NCBI GenBank assembly: GCA_028291845.1
Contig: JAQGNM010000537.1
Span: 1-15,356, forward strand
Direction of reading: 5' to 3'
DNA length: 15,356 nt
Source: Massilia sp.
GTDB taxonomy: Bacteria; Pseudomonadota; Gammaproteobacteria; Burkholderiales; Burkholderiaceae_D
The position numbers and the translations under genes were made by a program. The notes under the pieces are model-generated. The model was not told where the DNA came from, did not search any database, and saw only the letters and a list, made by a program, of their open reading frames with translations. Shown piece by piece: positions 1-7,322 of this stretch (position 1 is its first letter; the number at the start of each line of letters is the position of its first letter).

Positions 1-2
1 AG

Positions 3-1805
3 ATCATCGTCAAGATGTTCGACAGCATCGACGCCGACCCCAAGGCTTAGCTGGAATCGAAAAAAGAAGCCGCCTTCTACAAGACTTTCATGGACGAAGC
101 CGCCATCGAAGCGAAAGGCGCCGCCCCCTTGAAACCGCTGCTGGCGAAAATCGATGCGATCAAGGACAAAGCCGAGTTGACCCGCGCGCTCGGCACCTCG
201 GTGCGCGCCGATGTCGATCCGCTCAATAACACGAACTTTTTCACTGAAAACATTTTCGGCTTGTGGGTGGCGCAAGGTTTGAACGATCCGTCGCGCAACA
301 TGCCGTACTTGCTGCAAGGCGGCCTGGGCATGCCGGATCGCGCCTACTATCTGACCGACAACGCCAAGATGGCGGACTTGCGCACGCGCTACCAGCAGCA
401 CATCGCCGCCATGCTCAAGCTGGCCGGCTACAACGACAGCGAAGCGCGCGCCGCCAAAGTGTTTGCGCTGGAAACCGAGATCGCCAAGGCGCACGCCAGC
501 CGCGAGGATTCGGCCGACGTTTTGAAGGGCAATAACAGCTGGAACCTGAAGGATTTTGCAAGCAACGCGCCGGGCATGGACTGGAACGCGTTTTTCAAGG
601 CGGCCGGCTTGTCCGGACAAAACAAGTTCATCGTCTGGCATCCGGGCGCGGCAAAAGGCGAAGCGGCGCTGGTGGGTTCGGGCGACCTGGCCACCTGGAA
701 AGACTACCTGGCCTTCCACCAGATCAACCACTTCGGCCCCAACCTGTCGAAAGCGTTTGTCGACCAGCGCTTCGAGTTCTACGGCAAGGCCCTGACCGGC
801 ACGCCGGAACAATCGGCACGCTGGAAGCGCGCGCTGGCCGCCACCAATAGCGCGCTCGACCAGTCGGTCGGCAAGGTCTACGTCGACCGCAATTTTGCCG
901 CCGCCGACAAGGTGCGCATCCAGCAAATGGTGAGCAACATCATCGCCGCGTTCAGCAAGCGCATCGACAAGCTCGACTGGATGGCCCCGGCAACCCGCGC
1001 CCAGGCCCAGGAAAAACTGAAAACGTTATATGTCGGCGTCGCTTACCCCGACCGCTGGGAGTCGTATGCGGGCTTGAAAGTGGTGCCGGGCGACGCCTTC
1101 GGCAACGCCATGCGCGCCGAGCTGTTCCAGACCCGGCAGCGGATCGCCAAGCTGAACAAGAAAGTCGACAAAACCGAATGGGCGATGCCGCCGCAACTGG
1201 TGAACGCCGTCAACATGCCGCTGCAAAACGGCATCGTGTTCCCGGCCGCCATCCTGCAGCCGCCGTTCTACGATCCGAAAGCCTCCGACGCCACCAATTA
1301 CGGCGCCATCGGCAGCGTGATCGGCCATGAAATCAGCCACAGCTTCGACGACCAGGGCGCCCAGTTCGACGCCCAGGGCCGCCTGCGCGACTGGTGGACC
1401 AAGGAGGACAAGGAGCATTTCACGAAAGCCTCGGCCAAGCTGGCGGCGCAGTTTTCCGCCTACAAACCGTTCCCCGACCTGGCCGTCAACGGCAACCTGA
1501 CCCTGTCGGAAAACCTGGCCGACCTGGCCGGCCTGGCGGCATCGTATGACGCTTTCCGCGCCACCCTGGCCGGCAAGCCGGTGCCGCCGGACGCCGACAA
1601 TGATTTCTTCCTCGGCTTTGCCCACAGCGAGAGAAGCAAGATGCGCGAAGCCCAGCTGCGCCGCATCGTGCTGACCGACGGCCATGCGCCATCGCAATAC
1701 CGCGCCTCCACCGTGCGCAACCTCGACGCCTGGTACCAGGCTTTCGATGTCAAGCCGGGCCAGTCGCTCTACCTGGCGCCAGCCGAGCGCGTGCGCGTCT
1801 GGTAA
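3..1805 (+). pseudogene. M13 family zinc metallopeptidase (neprilysin/PepO-like), 5' end outside window, in-frame TAG at 48-50
   Basis: M13 peptidases are zinc endopeptidases that cleave oligopeptides, usually in the periplasm. From the internal ATG at 90 the frame gives 571 residues. It holds the zinc motif HEISH (H413, E414, H417), the third ligand and partner aspartate in SENLADLAG (E474, D478), the late catalytic-type histidine in DGHAPSQYR (H532), and the usual terminal RVRVW. M13 enzymes normally run about 650-700 residues, so a signal peptide and N-terminal portion are expected upstream. In-frame codons from position 3 read as family-like sequence (KMFDSIDADPKA, stop, LESKKEAAFYKTFMDEAAIE), so homology crosses the TAG at 48-50. 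The ATG at 90 has no Shine-Dalgarno and lies inside the domain, so it is not a convincing start. Either the gene is inactivated by a point nonsense change or the TAG is a sequencing error. The family call is very secure; the pseudogene status is moderate. Confidence 0.7.
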
Positions 1806-1820
1806 TTTGTCATGTTCCCT

Positions 1821-1850
1821 GCGCGGCCCGCTGGCCGCGCATTTTTTTTT
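1821..1850 (+). terminator. Intrinsic terminator of the M13 peptidase gene
   Basis: A perfect 8-bp GC stem (GCGCGGCC at 1821-1828 with GGCCGCGC at 1833-1840) has a 4-nt loop and is followed by A and nine T residues (1842-1850). It starts 15 nt after the peptidase stop codon. It also lies inside any methyltransferase frame begun at the ATG at 1812, which argues for the later start at 1857. Confidence 0.9.
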
Positions 1851-1856
1851 CACCAT

Positions 1857-2477
1857 ATGAGCAACGACCTCGACACGATCAGCGCGCAAACTCTGGCGCA
1901 TTACCAGCGCAATGCCGCCAGCTTTTTTGCCGGCACCATCGACCACGACGTCAGCCAGAATATCCAGGCCTTGTTGGGCGCGATCAGCACGCCGCCGCCG
2001 TTTACCATCCTCGACCTCGGCTGCGGCCCGGGGCGCGACCTGAAAGCGTTCACGCAAGCAGGCCACCGCGCCATCGGCATCGACGGTTGCGCCGAATTCG
2101 TGCGGATGGCGCGCGATTACAGCGGCTGCGAGGTGTGGCAGCAGGATTTTCTGCATCTTGATTTACCCGCTGCGATGTTCGACGGCATCTACGCCAATGC
2201 CTCGCTGTTTCATGTGCCGAAGGCAGCCTTGCCGGATGTGCTGCTCAAATTACACGCTGCCATCAAGCCGGGCGGGGTGCTGTTCAGTTCCAATCCGCGC
2301 GGCGACAACCAGGAGGGCTGGCACGGCCCGCGCTACGGCAGCTACCATGATCTGGCCACCTGGCGCGCTTATCTCGAGCAAGCCGGGTTTGTCTACCTCG
2401 ATCATTACTACCGCCCGGCGGGCCTGCCTCTTGCCGAGCAGCATTGGCTGGCCAGTGTCTGGCGCAAGCCTGCTTGA
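1857..2477 (+). CDS. Class I SAM-dependent methyltransferase
   Basis: A 206-residue cytoplasmic enzyme expected to transfer a methyl group from S-adenosylmethionine to an unknown small-molecule substrate. Motif I is ILDLGCGPGRD at residues 51-61. The acidic residue at the end of strand 2 is D76 in GIDGC. The post-motif III region KPGGVLFSS is present. The ending HWLASVWRKP resembles many small Methyltransf_11/25-type proteins. An in-frame ATG at 1812 would add 15 residues, but those codons lie in the terminator hairpin and T-run of the preceding gene, so I start at 1857. No clear Shine-Dalgarno precedes 1857, so the start is not certain. The gene is a single unit between two terminators. Nothing in its surroundings identifies the substrate. 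Confidence 0.85.
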   Translation: MSNDLDTISAQTLAHYQRNAASFFAGTIDHDVSQNIQALLGAISTPPPFTILDLGCGPGRDLKAFTQAGHRAIGIDGCAEFVRMARDYSGCEVWQQDFLHLDLPAAMFDGIYANASLFHVPKAALPDVLLKLHAAIKPGGVLFSSNPRGDNQEGWHGPRYGSYHDLATWRAYLEQAGFVYLDHYYRPAGLPLAEQHWLASVWRKPA

Positions 2478-2487
2478 TCAGGGAAAT

Positions 2488-2543
2488 TTATTGTGCGGGG
2501 CTGCGTTAGCTGGCGAACAGAGGGCTAAAGGGGGTGGCCGTAC
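2488..2543 (+). promoter_or_regulatory. Putative control region of the first csbD, sharing motifs with the second csbD
   Basis: TTATTGT (2488-2494), GTTAGC (2505-2510), GCGAACAGAGG (2513-2523) and CGTAC (2539-2543) occur in the same order upstream of the second csbD (3688-3730). GTTAGC-TG-GCGAAC forms an imperfect inverted repeat. The shared order suggests common stress control. This is inference from two sites only, and no sigma factor is assigned. Confidence 0.4.
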
Positions 2544-2581
2544 AGTGGTCATCCCAACCACCAGCAAGCGAGGTACCCGGA

Positions 2582-2776
2582 ATGAATGAGGACCAAGTCA
2601 AAGGCAAGGCCAAGGATATCGCCGGCAAGATCCAGGAAAAGACCGGTGAGGTGATCGGCAGCAGCGAGCAGCAAGCCAAGGGTCTGGCCAGGCAGGCCGA
2701 GGGCAAAGTGCAGGAAAAAGCCGGCGACGTGAAGGATGCGGCCGACGATATCGTGAAAGATCGCGGCAACCGCTGA
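2582..2776 (+). CDS. CsbD family stress-response protein (copy 1)
   Basis: A 64-residue, highly charged, Lys/Gln/Gly-rich protein beginning MNEDQVKGKAKDIAGKIQEK, the typical CsbD-domain opening. CsbD-like proteins are small, abundant, stress-induced proteins of unclear biochemical role (sigma-B dependent in Bacillus). The start at 2582 is preceded by GAGG about 9 nt upstream. The longer in-frame start at 2534 adds residues with no CsbD similarity. Copy 2 at 3800-3979 is about three-quarters identical over the first 50 residues, so the pair is a local duplication. The copies are separated by a lipoprotein gene on the other strand. A strong terminator follows. Confidence 0.9.
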   Translation: MNEDQVKGKAKDIAGKIQEKTGEVIGSSEQQAKGLARQAEGKVQEKAGDVKDAADDIVKDRGNR

Positions 2777-2803
2777 TCGACCGCCCGCCTTTTCAAGTTT
2801 CCC

Positions 2804-2828
2804 AAGCCGCGCTGGTCGCGGCTTTTTT
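2804..2828 (+). terminator. Intrinsic terminator of csbD copy 1
   Basis: An 8-bp stem (AAGCCGCG at 2804-2811 with CGCGGCTT at 2817-2824) has a 5-nt loop and runs into six T residues. There is no matching T-run on the minus strand, so it serves the plus-strand gene rather than the converging lipoprotein gene. Confidence 0.88.
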
Positions 2829-2851
2829 ACGTCTTTACAATCGGCTATCGC

Positions 2852-3598
2852 TCAATAATTTTTGCCGCTGATCTCGGTGCCGTCGGTTCGGCGCAGGGTC
2901 AGGCGCGCGCCGCCAGCGAGTTCGCCGGCGGCATTCGATTGCACGCAGGCAGTTTCCGATCCGGCCGGCACGCCGGCCGAGTCCTGGCGCAAGGTGCTCA
3001 GGCAAAACAAGGTCACCGCAAGATCCTGTTCGACCGACCAGGTCAGGGTGACGGTGCCGACGCGCGCGGCGTTCGGCGAGCAGCCTGCCATGCTATCGAG
3101 TGAAATGATGGTGCCGCTGGCGCCGACGCTGCTGTTGTCGGGCAACGGCGTGAACGGCGTGCGGATCACGGCGCAACGGGCGTTGCTGCCGCTGCCGCCG
3201 ACGATGCCGATCAGGCGGTTATTGGTGTGGTACAAGGTGCCTTCGGTATCGGCATTGACGACACCGGCAAACGTCAGGCGCAACGACTGCGTGGTGGTCG
3301 ACGCCAGCTGGCCGTTGAACGGAAAGGTGCTGATCGGACCCGGCGTGAGCACCAGCGCCAGGTTGTAGGCATTGCCGTTTTGCTGCCCCGAGATTTCCCA
3401 GCGCCGCGGGGTGGTCAAGTATTGCTGCCACGCGGCGGCGGTGTTGACGGTGACGCCGGTGCCGGCTGGCGGCAGCACCGGCGGCGACTGGATGCCGCTG
3501 CCGTCACTGTTGCCGTCATTGTTGTCGCTGCCGCCGCACGCCGTCAGCGACAGTCCGATGGCGCCGCACAGCAGCGCGCGTTTCAAAAGTGCCGACAT
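2852..3598 (-). CDS. Putative lipoprotein of unknown function
   Basis: A 248-residue protein with a lipoprotein signal peptide: a basic start (MSALLKR), a hydrophobic core, and the lipobox LTAC with the lipidated cysteine at residue 21. A low-complexity Gly/Ser/Asp/Asn linker (about 22-37) follows, then a mature domain of about 200 residues. That domain is rich in Thr, Ser and aliphatic residues, with four cysteines that could form disulfides. I do not recognise the fold. The absence of charged residues at +2 (GGSD) fits outer-membrane retention, but that is inference. The start has a good GGAGG 7 nt upstream. It lies between the two csbD genes on the opposite strand, and no terminator was found behind it. 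Confidence 0.8.
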   Translation of the reverse strand: MSALLKRALLCGAIGLSLTACGGSDNNDGNSDGSGIQSPPVLPPAGTGVTVNTAAAWQQYLTTPRRWEISGQQNGNAYNLALVLTPGPISTFPFNGQLASTTTQSLRLTFAGVVNADTEGTLYHTNNRLIGIVGGSGSNARCAVIRTPFTPLPDNSSVGASGTIISLDSMAGCSPNAARVGTVTLTWSVEQDLAVTLFCLSTLRQDSAGVPAGSETACVQSNAAGELAGGARLTLRRTDGTEISGKNY

Positions 3599-3687
3599 GA
3601 TTGCCTCCCGCGTTAGCCATGGCCGTTGGACTGCGCCGGCCTGGAAAAATCCGGGCCACGGCGTCGGGTTTGATCTGGCGCAAACAC

Positions 3688-3730
3688 TTATTGTTGAGTT
3701 AGCGTTCGGTCGCTAACAGACGGGACGTAC
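3688..3730 (+). promoter_or_regulatory. Putative operator/promoter region of the second csbD with a perfect inverted repeat
   Basis: GTTAGCG (3698-3704) and CGCTAAC (3711-3717) form a perfect 7-bp inverted repeat around TTCGGT, followed by CAGACGGG and CGTAC. The elements TTATTGT, GTTAGC, AACAGA.GG and CGTAC recur in the same order before csbD copy 1. It could be an operator or part of an alternative-sigma promoter. No T-run follows, so it is not a terminator. Confidence 0.45.
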
Positions 3731-3799
3731 ACGATCGCTTATTCTGGCTTCACTGCATAAGCAAAAGGCCATGCGCTTACCAACCTTAGGAGCCATACC

Positions 3800-3979
3800 A
3801 TGAACAGCGATCAAGTCAACGGCAAACTGAAAGACATCGGCGGCAAAATCCAGGAAAAGACTGGCGAACTGGTCGGTAGCACCGAGCAGCAGGCCAAGGG
3901 CCTGGCCAACCAAGCCGAAGGCAAAACCCAGAAAACCCTGGGCGACGCCAAAGAAATCGTCAAGGATGCCACCAACTAA
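3800..3979 (+). CDS. CsbD family stress-response protein (copy 2)
   Basis: A 59-residue CsbD-like protein starting MNSDQVNGKLKDIGGKIQEK and ending VKDATN. It is slightly shorter than copy 1 at 2582-2776 because it lacks the ADD insertion and the basic tail. A good AGGAG (3788-3792) lies 7 nt before the ATG. The core TGEL(V)GS(T)EQQAKGLANQAEGK is nearly the same in both copies. As with other CsbD proteins, a stress or envelope-stress role is known only at the level of expression. It is followed by a long hairpin terminator. Confidence 0.9.
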   Translation: MNSDQVNGKLKDIGGKIQEKTGELVGSTEQQAKGLANQAEGKTQKTLGDAKEIVKDATN

Positions 3980-4000
3980 TTGGTGCCTTGTGAGAAGTTG

Positions 4001-4030
4001 AAAAAAGCCGCGAACTTCGCGGCTTTTTTT
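4001..4030 (+). terminator. Terminator of csbD copy 2, probably bidirectional
   Basis: A 12-bp stem (4001-4012 with 4018-4029) has the loop AACTT. A6 lies on the left and T7 on the right, so it can act for csbD on the plus strand and for the toxin gene converging from the right. The first 26 nt recur exactly at 4964-4989. Confidence 0.9.
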
Positions 4031-4056
4031 ACGTTATGGCTCCCGCGGCCCGCGCC

Positions 4057-4151
4057 GGAACAGGCTGCACAACTATATGGTTGTCCCACAGAATAGGAAC
4101 AGGCTGCAAATCGGTGTGGCGTGCCGCAGTTTTATGCCGGAACAGGCTGCA
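4057..4151. repeat. Three copies of a 13-bp repeat at the 3' end of the PIN toxin gene
   Basis: GGAACAGGCTGCA occurs at 4057-4069, 4096-4108 and 4139-4151, spaced 39 and 43 bp apart. The third copy lies within the last codons of the toxin gene (encoding VQPVP before the stop). The other two lie past the stop. Copies two and three also share a following AATCGGTG/CATCGGTG. They look like decayed tandem duplications of the gene end. Confidence 0.75.
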
Positions 4152-4545
4152 CATCGGTGATGACGCCATCGACCAGCCGGTAAGGAATGCGCACCTGTGC
4201 CCCCGACGCTGCACCGAAATCAATGGCGTCGCGCGTGACCACCACGCGTTCTTGCGCTTGCGCCGTGGCCAGGATGATGCAATCAGGCAGTTTTTTCGCC
4301 GTGCGCCCCCGTAGCCGTGCCGCGCCCCGCATGATGAACGGCGTGGTCTGAATGACGACAATGCCTGCGTCGGCCAGGCCGGCATCGAATACGGCGATCT
4401 GAAGTGGTGTGAGTTTGCACGCCACTTCCATCCAACTGATCGCGCTGATGGCCGCATCCTCGTAACTGCCAAGTTCGATCGTGGCTTGACGTATGCCCAG
4501 CATGTGATCGATCAGGATATTGGTGTCGAACAGGACTATCGCCAT
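4132..4545 (-). CDS. Type II toxin, PIN-domain ribonuclease (VapC-like)
   Basis: A 137-residue PIN-domain protein, expected to be a Mg-dependent endoribonuclease inhibited by a cognate antitoxin. The conserved acidic residues are visible: D7 in LFDTNILID, E40 in SWMEVACK, D88 in KLPDCIILATA, and D106 in VVTRDAIDF. All four are present, so the active site looks intact. The ATG overlaps the end of the upstream antitoxin frame by 10 nt (ATGGCGATAG), a typical antitoxin-toxin arrangement implying translational coupling. The C-terminus (VITDVQPVPA) is formed by a 13-bp repeat that recurs twice after the stop, so the natural C-terminus may have been altered. VapC subfamily naming is by motif only. 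Confidence 0.88.
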   Translation of the reverse strand: MAIVLFDTNILIDHMLGIRQATIELGSYEDAAISAISWMEVACKLTPLQIAVFDAGLADAGIVVIQTTPFIMRGAARLRGRTAKKLPDCIILATAQAQERVVVTRDAIDFGAASGAQVRIPYRLVDGVITDVQPVPA

Positions 4546-4826
4546 TCGGCACGCAAGGCTTTCTGGTAGACCAGTCCGTCCCGCGCCAGTGCAGCTTCGC
4601 CGTGCCAGATACCACTGCTGCGCGTCAACGCTGCAATGCGCGCCTCACGGCGTGCGTTTTTTTCAAGCGCATGTTCGGCGCTGTCGGCGGCTGGGCGGCG
4701 AGGGCGCCGCAATTCATAGGCGGCGGTGGTTTGCCGAACACAGTGCGCGCCGGGCGAATTACTTTTGCCATAGTCACGCTCGTCGCCTTCAGCCGCGCGC
4801 TTCGCTTCCTCACCTTGGGTTTTCAT
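4536..4826 (-). CDS. Putative antitoxin of the PIN toxin; N-terminal frame uncertain
   Basis: The frame that overlaps the toxin start gives 96 residues. The C-terminal two-thirds (from AYELRRPRRPAADSAEHALE through KNARREARIAALTRSSGIW to ALRAEWR) is charged and helical and looks like a genuine toxin-binding antitoxin tail. The first 35 residues (MKTQGEEAKRAAEG...) do not look like an antitoxin N-terminus, although GGAG lies 7 nt before this ATG. A second minus frame reads MAKVIRPARTVFGKPPPP from an ATG at 4771-4769. A one-base change in the GC-rich tract at 4719-4729 would join it to AYELRR, giving a more plausible protein of about 78 residues. Either the long form is real, or the gene is frameshifted by mutation or sequencing error. 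Antitoxin identity rests mainly on position and overlap. Confidence 0.55.
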   Translation of the reverse strand: MKTQGEEAKRAAEGDERDYGKSNSPGAHCVRQTTAAYELRRPRRPAADSAEHALEKNARREARIAALTRSSGIWHGEAALARDGLVYQKALRAEWR

Positions 4827-4963
4827 CAGATGTCTCCGTTAAGTCACCATGAATAATGTACCTCAGCGTCGCGCCGGCCACCCGCCATCGATCAGTACAA
4901 CATGCGGAACTTGTTCAGACCTCCAATGTCCCGCTGCGACTGCCGCGATCGTCAACGACACAC

Positions 4964-4989
4964 AAAAAAGCCGCGAACTTCGCGGCTTT
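4964..4989 (-). terminator. Terminator of the dipeptidyl peptidase gene
   Basis: The same 26-nt hairpin as at 4001-4026, about 48 nt beyond the stop codon of the S9 peptidase. Read on the minus strand the GC stem ends in six T residues. On the plus strand only three T residues follow, so it mainly serves the minus-strand gene. Confidence 0.85.
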
Positions 4990-5036
4990 CAAATCCATCG
5001 GCTGCCTGGTCAGGCAGCGCTGCGCCAGACCATGAT

Positions 5037-7250
5037 TTACTTCGGGTCCATCAAATTTTTCTTGAAAAAGGCCTCGATCGTTGAATACACATGGCGCTGC
5101 CCCGCACGCGAGGAAATGCCGTGCTTGGCGCCGGGATAGGTCATCAGTTCGAACTTGATATTGCGGTTGACCAGGCTGTCGATCAGCTTGGTGGTGTTGG
5201 TGAACAACACATTGTCGTCGGCCATGCCGTGCACCAGCAGCAGCGGCGACTTCAAGCCGTCCAGGTGGGCGAACACGCCGCTGTTGGCGTAGGCCGTCGG
5301 GTCCGCCTTCGGGGTGGCGCCGACGAACTGCTCGGTGTAATGGGTGTCGTACAGCGACCAGTCGGTCACCGGCGCCACCGACACGCCCATGGCGATCTTG
5401 TCGGACGCCGCCGACAGCAGGCGCAAGGTCATGAAGCCGCCATAGCTCCAGCCGAACACGCCGACCCGCTTCGGATCGACAAAACTCTGCTTGGCCAGCC
5501 AGTCGATGCCGGTGACCTGGTCTTCCACTTCGTGCTTGCCCAGTTCCTTGTAGATGACGTCGGTGAACTGGCGCTCGCGGCGCGAGGAACCACGGTTATC
5601 CAGGCGGAACACCACGTAGCCCTGCTGCGCCATGTACTGGTAAAACTGGTTGTCCCACTTGCGCGTCACCTGCTGCGAGTGCGGGCCGCCATAGGTGTAC
5701 AGGAACACCGGATAGCGTTTATTCGGATCGAAGTTGGCCGGCTTGATCATCGAGTAGTACAAGGTCTGGCCGTCGTTGGCCTTGATGGTGCCGAACTCGG
5801 TCGGCAGCATGTCGGCCTTGTACTTGCCGTACGGGTGCTTGTCGTTCAGTTCGTTCTGCTCGACCCAGCCGACCATGGCGCCATCGGGCGTACGGATCGA
5901 CACTTGCGGCGGCGTGGTGGGGTTCGAGAAGGTGTCGACGAACACCTCGCCGTTGCGTGCAAAGCTCGCTTCATGCCAGCCGTCGGCCTGGGTGATGCGC
6001 AGCGGTTTGTCGGCCAGGCTGCCGTCGAGCGCCAGCGCATAGATCTGCTTGTCGACGACGTTGTCGCGGTTCGACGAGACGAACACGCGGCCGGTCTTTT
6101 CATCGACCGCCTGCACATTGTCGATGCCCCAGTCGCCGCGCGAGACGGTGCTGAGCAGCTTGCCGTCCATGCCATATAAATACAGGTGGTTGCGGCCGGT
6201 GCGCTCGGACGACCACAGAAAGGCGTTCTGGTTTTTCAAAAAGCGCAGGTCGTCGCTGATGCTGACCCAGGTCTTCGAGGTTTCGGTCAGCAAGGTGCGC
6301 TGGGCCAGCGAGGCGGCGTCGACGGCGATCAGTTCGAGCGTTTTCTGGTCGCGGCTCTGGCGCTGGTAGACCAGGGTCTTGCTGTCGCCCGACCAGTCGG
6401 CACGCACCAGGTAGATATCCTTGTTGGCGCCCAGGTCGATTCGACGGGGTGCGCCGCCGGCAGGCGAGACGATCAGCAGGTCGGCGATCGCGTTCGGGTC
6501 GCCCGCGGCCGGATATCTCTGCTCGACGACGTCGGTGCGGTCGGCAAAAATTTCAAAGCGGCGCACCACCGGCACCTGGGCTTCGTCGAAGCGTTTATAA
6601 GCGATCGCCGAATCGTCCGGCGCCCAATAGTAACCGGTGCGCTGGCCCATTTCTTCCTGGGCAACAAATTCGGCCTCGCCATTGTGGACGGTGCCCTTGC
6701 CGTCGCTGGTCAGCTGTTTCTCCTTGCCGGTCGACAGGTCGATGACCACGATGTTCTGGTTGCGGATGAACGAGACATAGCGGCCTTTCGGCGAAATCTT
6801 CGGGTCGGCGACGTTGCCCGAGGCGACCTTTCGCGCCTTGTCGGGATGCGCGGCATCGACCAGGTACAGGTCGCCGGCGATCGGCACCAGCAATTGCTTG
6901 CCATCCGGCGACCAGCTGTAGTTCAAAATCCCGGACAGGCTGGCCGTGCGCGCCCGTTCGCGGCGGGCTTTTTCTTCCAGCGAGATCGATTCGTTCGGCA
7001 CCAGCACCTTGGAGTCGACCAGGCGGCGCGTGGTTTTATCTTTGGTATTAAATTCCCACAAGTCGAGCTGAAACTGGTTGTCTTCGCGACCGCGCAAAAA
7101 GGTGATGTGCGCGCCGTCGGGCGACACGCGCAGATTGCGCACGCCAGGGCCGGACAGGGCGGGATCGGCCTGGATGCGTTCCAGGGTCAGGCGTTCGGCG
7201 AAGGCGGGCGCGGCCAACAAGGCAGCAATAAGGCAAAGCGAAAGGCGCAT
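5037..7250 (-). CDS. Dipeptidyl peptidase IV-like S9B serine peptidase, exported
   Basis: A 737-residue exported enzyme expected to remove N-terminal dipeptides (typically X-Pro or X-Ala) from peptides. The signal peptide is MRLSLCLIAALLAAPAFA, then ERLTLERI. A beta-propeller domain follows with the paired glutamates that hold the substrate N-terminus (AQEEMGQRTGYYW, E199-E200). The C-terminal alpha/beta hydrolase has GWSYGG (S602), HGMADDN (D678) and AKHG (H710). The catalytic spacings of 76 and 32 are close to those of human DPP4. An in-frame TTG at 7283 would place 11 residues before the signal peptide, so I chose the ATG at 7250, which has GAGA a few bases upstream. The gene lies 72 nt behind the MATE gene on the same strand, so co-transcription is possible. 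A terminator follows at 4964-4989. Confidence 0.93.
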   Translation of the reverse strand: MRLSLCLIAALLAAPAFAERLTLERIQADPALSGPGVRNLRVSPDGAHITFLRGREDNQFQLDLWEFNTKDKTTRRLVDSKVLVPNESISLEEKARRERARTASLSGILNYSWSPDGKQLLVPIAGDLYLVDAAHPDKARKVASGNVADPKISPKGRYVSFIRNQNIVVIDLSTGKEKQLTSDGKGTVHNGEAEFVAQEEMGQRTGYYWAPDDSAIAYKRFDEAQVPVVRRFEIFADRTDVVEQRYPAAGDPNAIADLLIVSPAGGAPRRIDLGANKDIYLVRADWSGDSKTLVYQRQSRDQKTLELIAVDAASLAQRTLLTETSKTWVSISDDLRFLKNQNAFLWSSERTGRNHLYLYGMDGKLLSTVSRGDWGIDNVQAVDEKTGRVFVSSNRDNVVDKQIYALALDGSLADKPLRITQADGWHEASFARNGEVFVDTFSNPTTPPQVSIRTPDGAMVGWVEQNELNDKHPYGKYKADMLPTEFGTIKANDGQTLYYSMIKPANFDPNKRYPVFLYTYGGPHSQQVTRKWDNQFYQYMAQQGYVVFRLDNRGSSRRERQFTDVIYKELGKHEVEDQVTGIDWLAKQSFVDPKRVGVFGWSYGGFMTLRLLSAASDKIAMGVSVAPVTDWSLYDTHYTEQFVGATPKADPTAYANSGVFAHLDGLKSPLLLVHGMADDNVLFTNTTKLIDSLVNRNIKFELMTYPGAKHGISSRAGQRHVYSTIEAFFKKNLMDPK

Positions 7251-7322
7251 GGATTGTCTCGGGTGATGGTTGAACTTTAACAACCCCGAAACGATAGCAG
7301 ACTTGCGCCGTAAAAGCTGTAA

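Noticed and set aside
1812..1856. Earlier ATG for the methyltransferase
   Set aside because: These codons form the terminator stem and T-run of the previous gene and would encode an Arg/Phe-rich extension not expected in the family.
1026..2156. Long open frame on the minus strand (376 codons) opposite the M13 peptidase and methyltransferase
   Set aside because: It is antisense to two genes with clear family motifs and its translation has the Arg/Gly/Ala/His-rich composition of a GC-rich shadow frame.
4057..4151. Possible short CRISPR-like array
   Set aside because: There are only three 13-bp units, with unequal spacing and spacers that are partly related, and the last unit is coding sequence.
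5091..7280. Two long plus-strand open frames (5091-6179 and 6186-7280) opposite the dipeptidyl peptidase
   Set aside because: They are exact complements of a gene with an intact signal peptide and catalytic triad. Their Val/Gly/His/Gln-rich translations show no domain.
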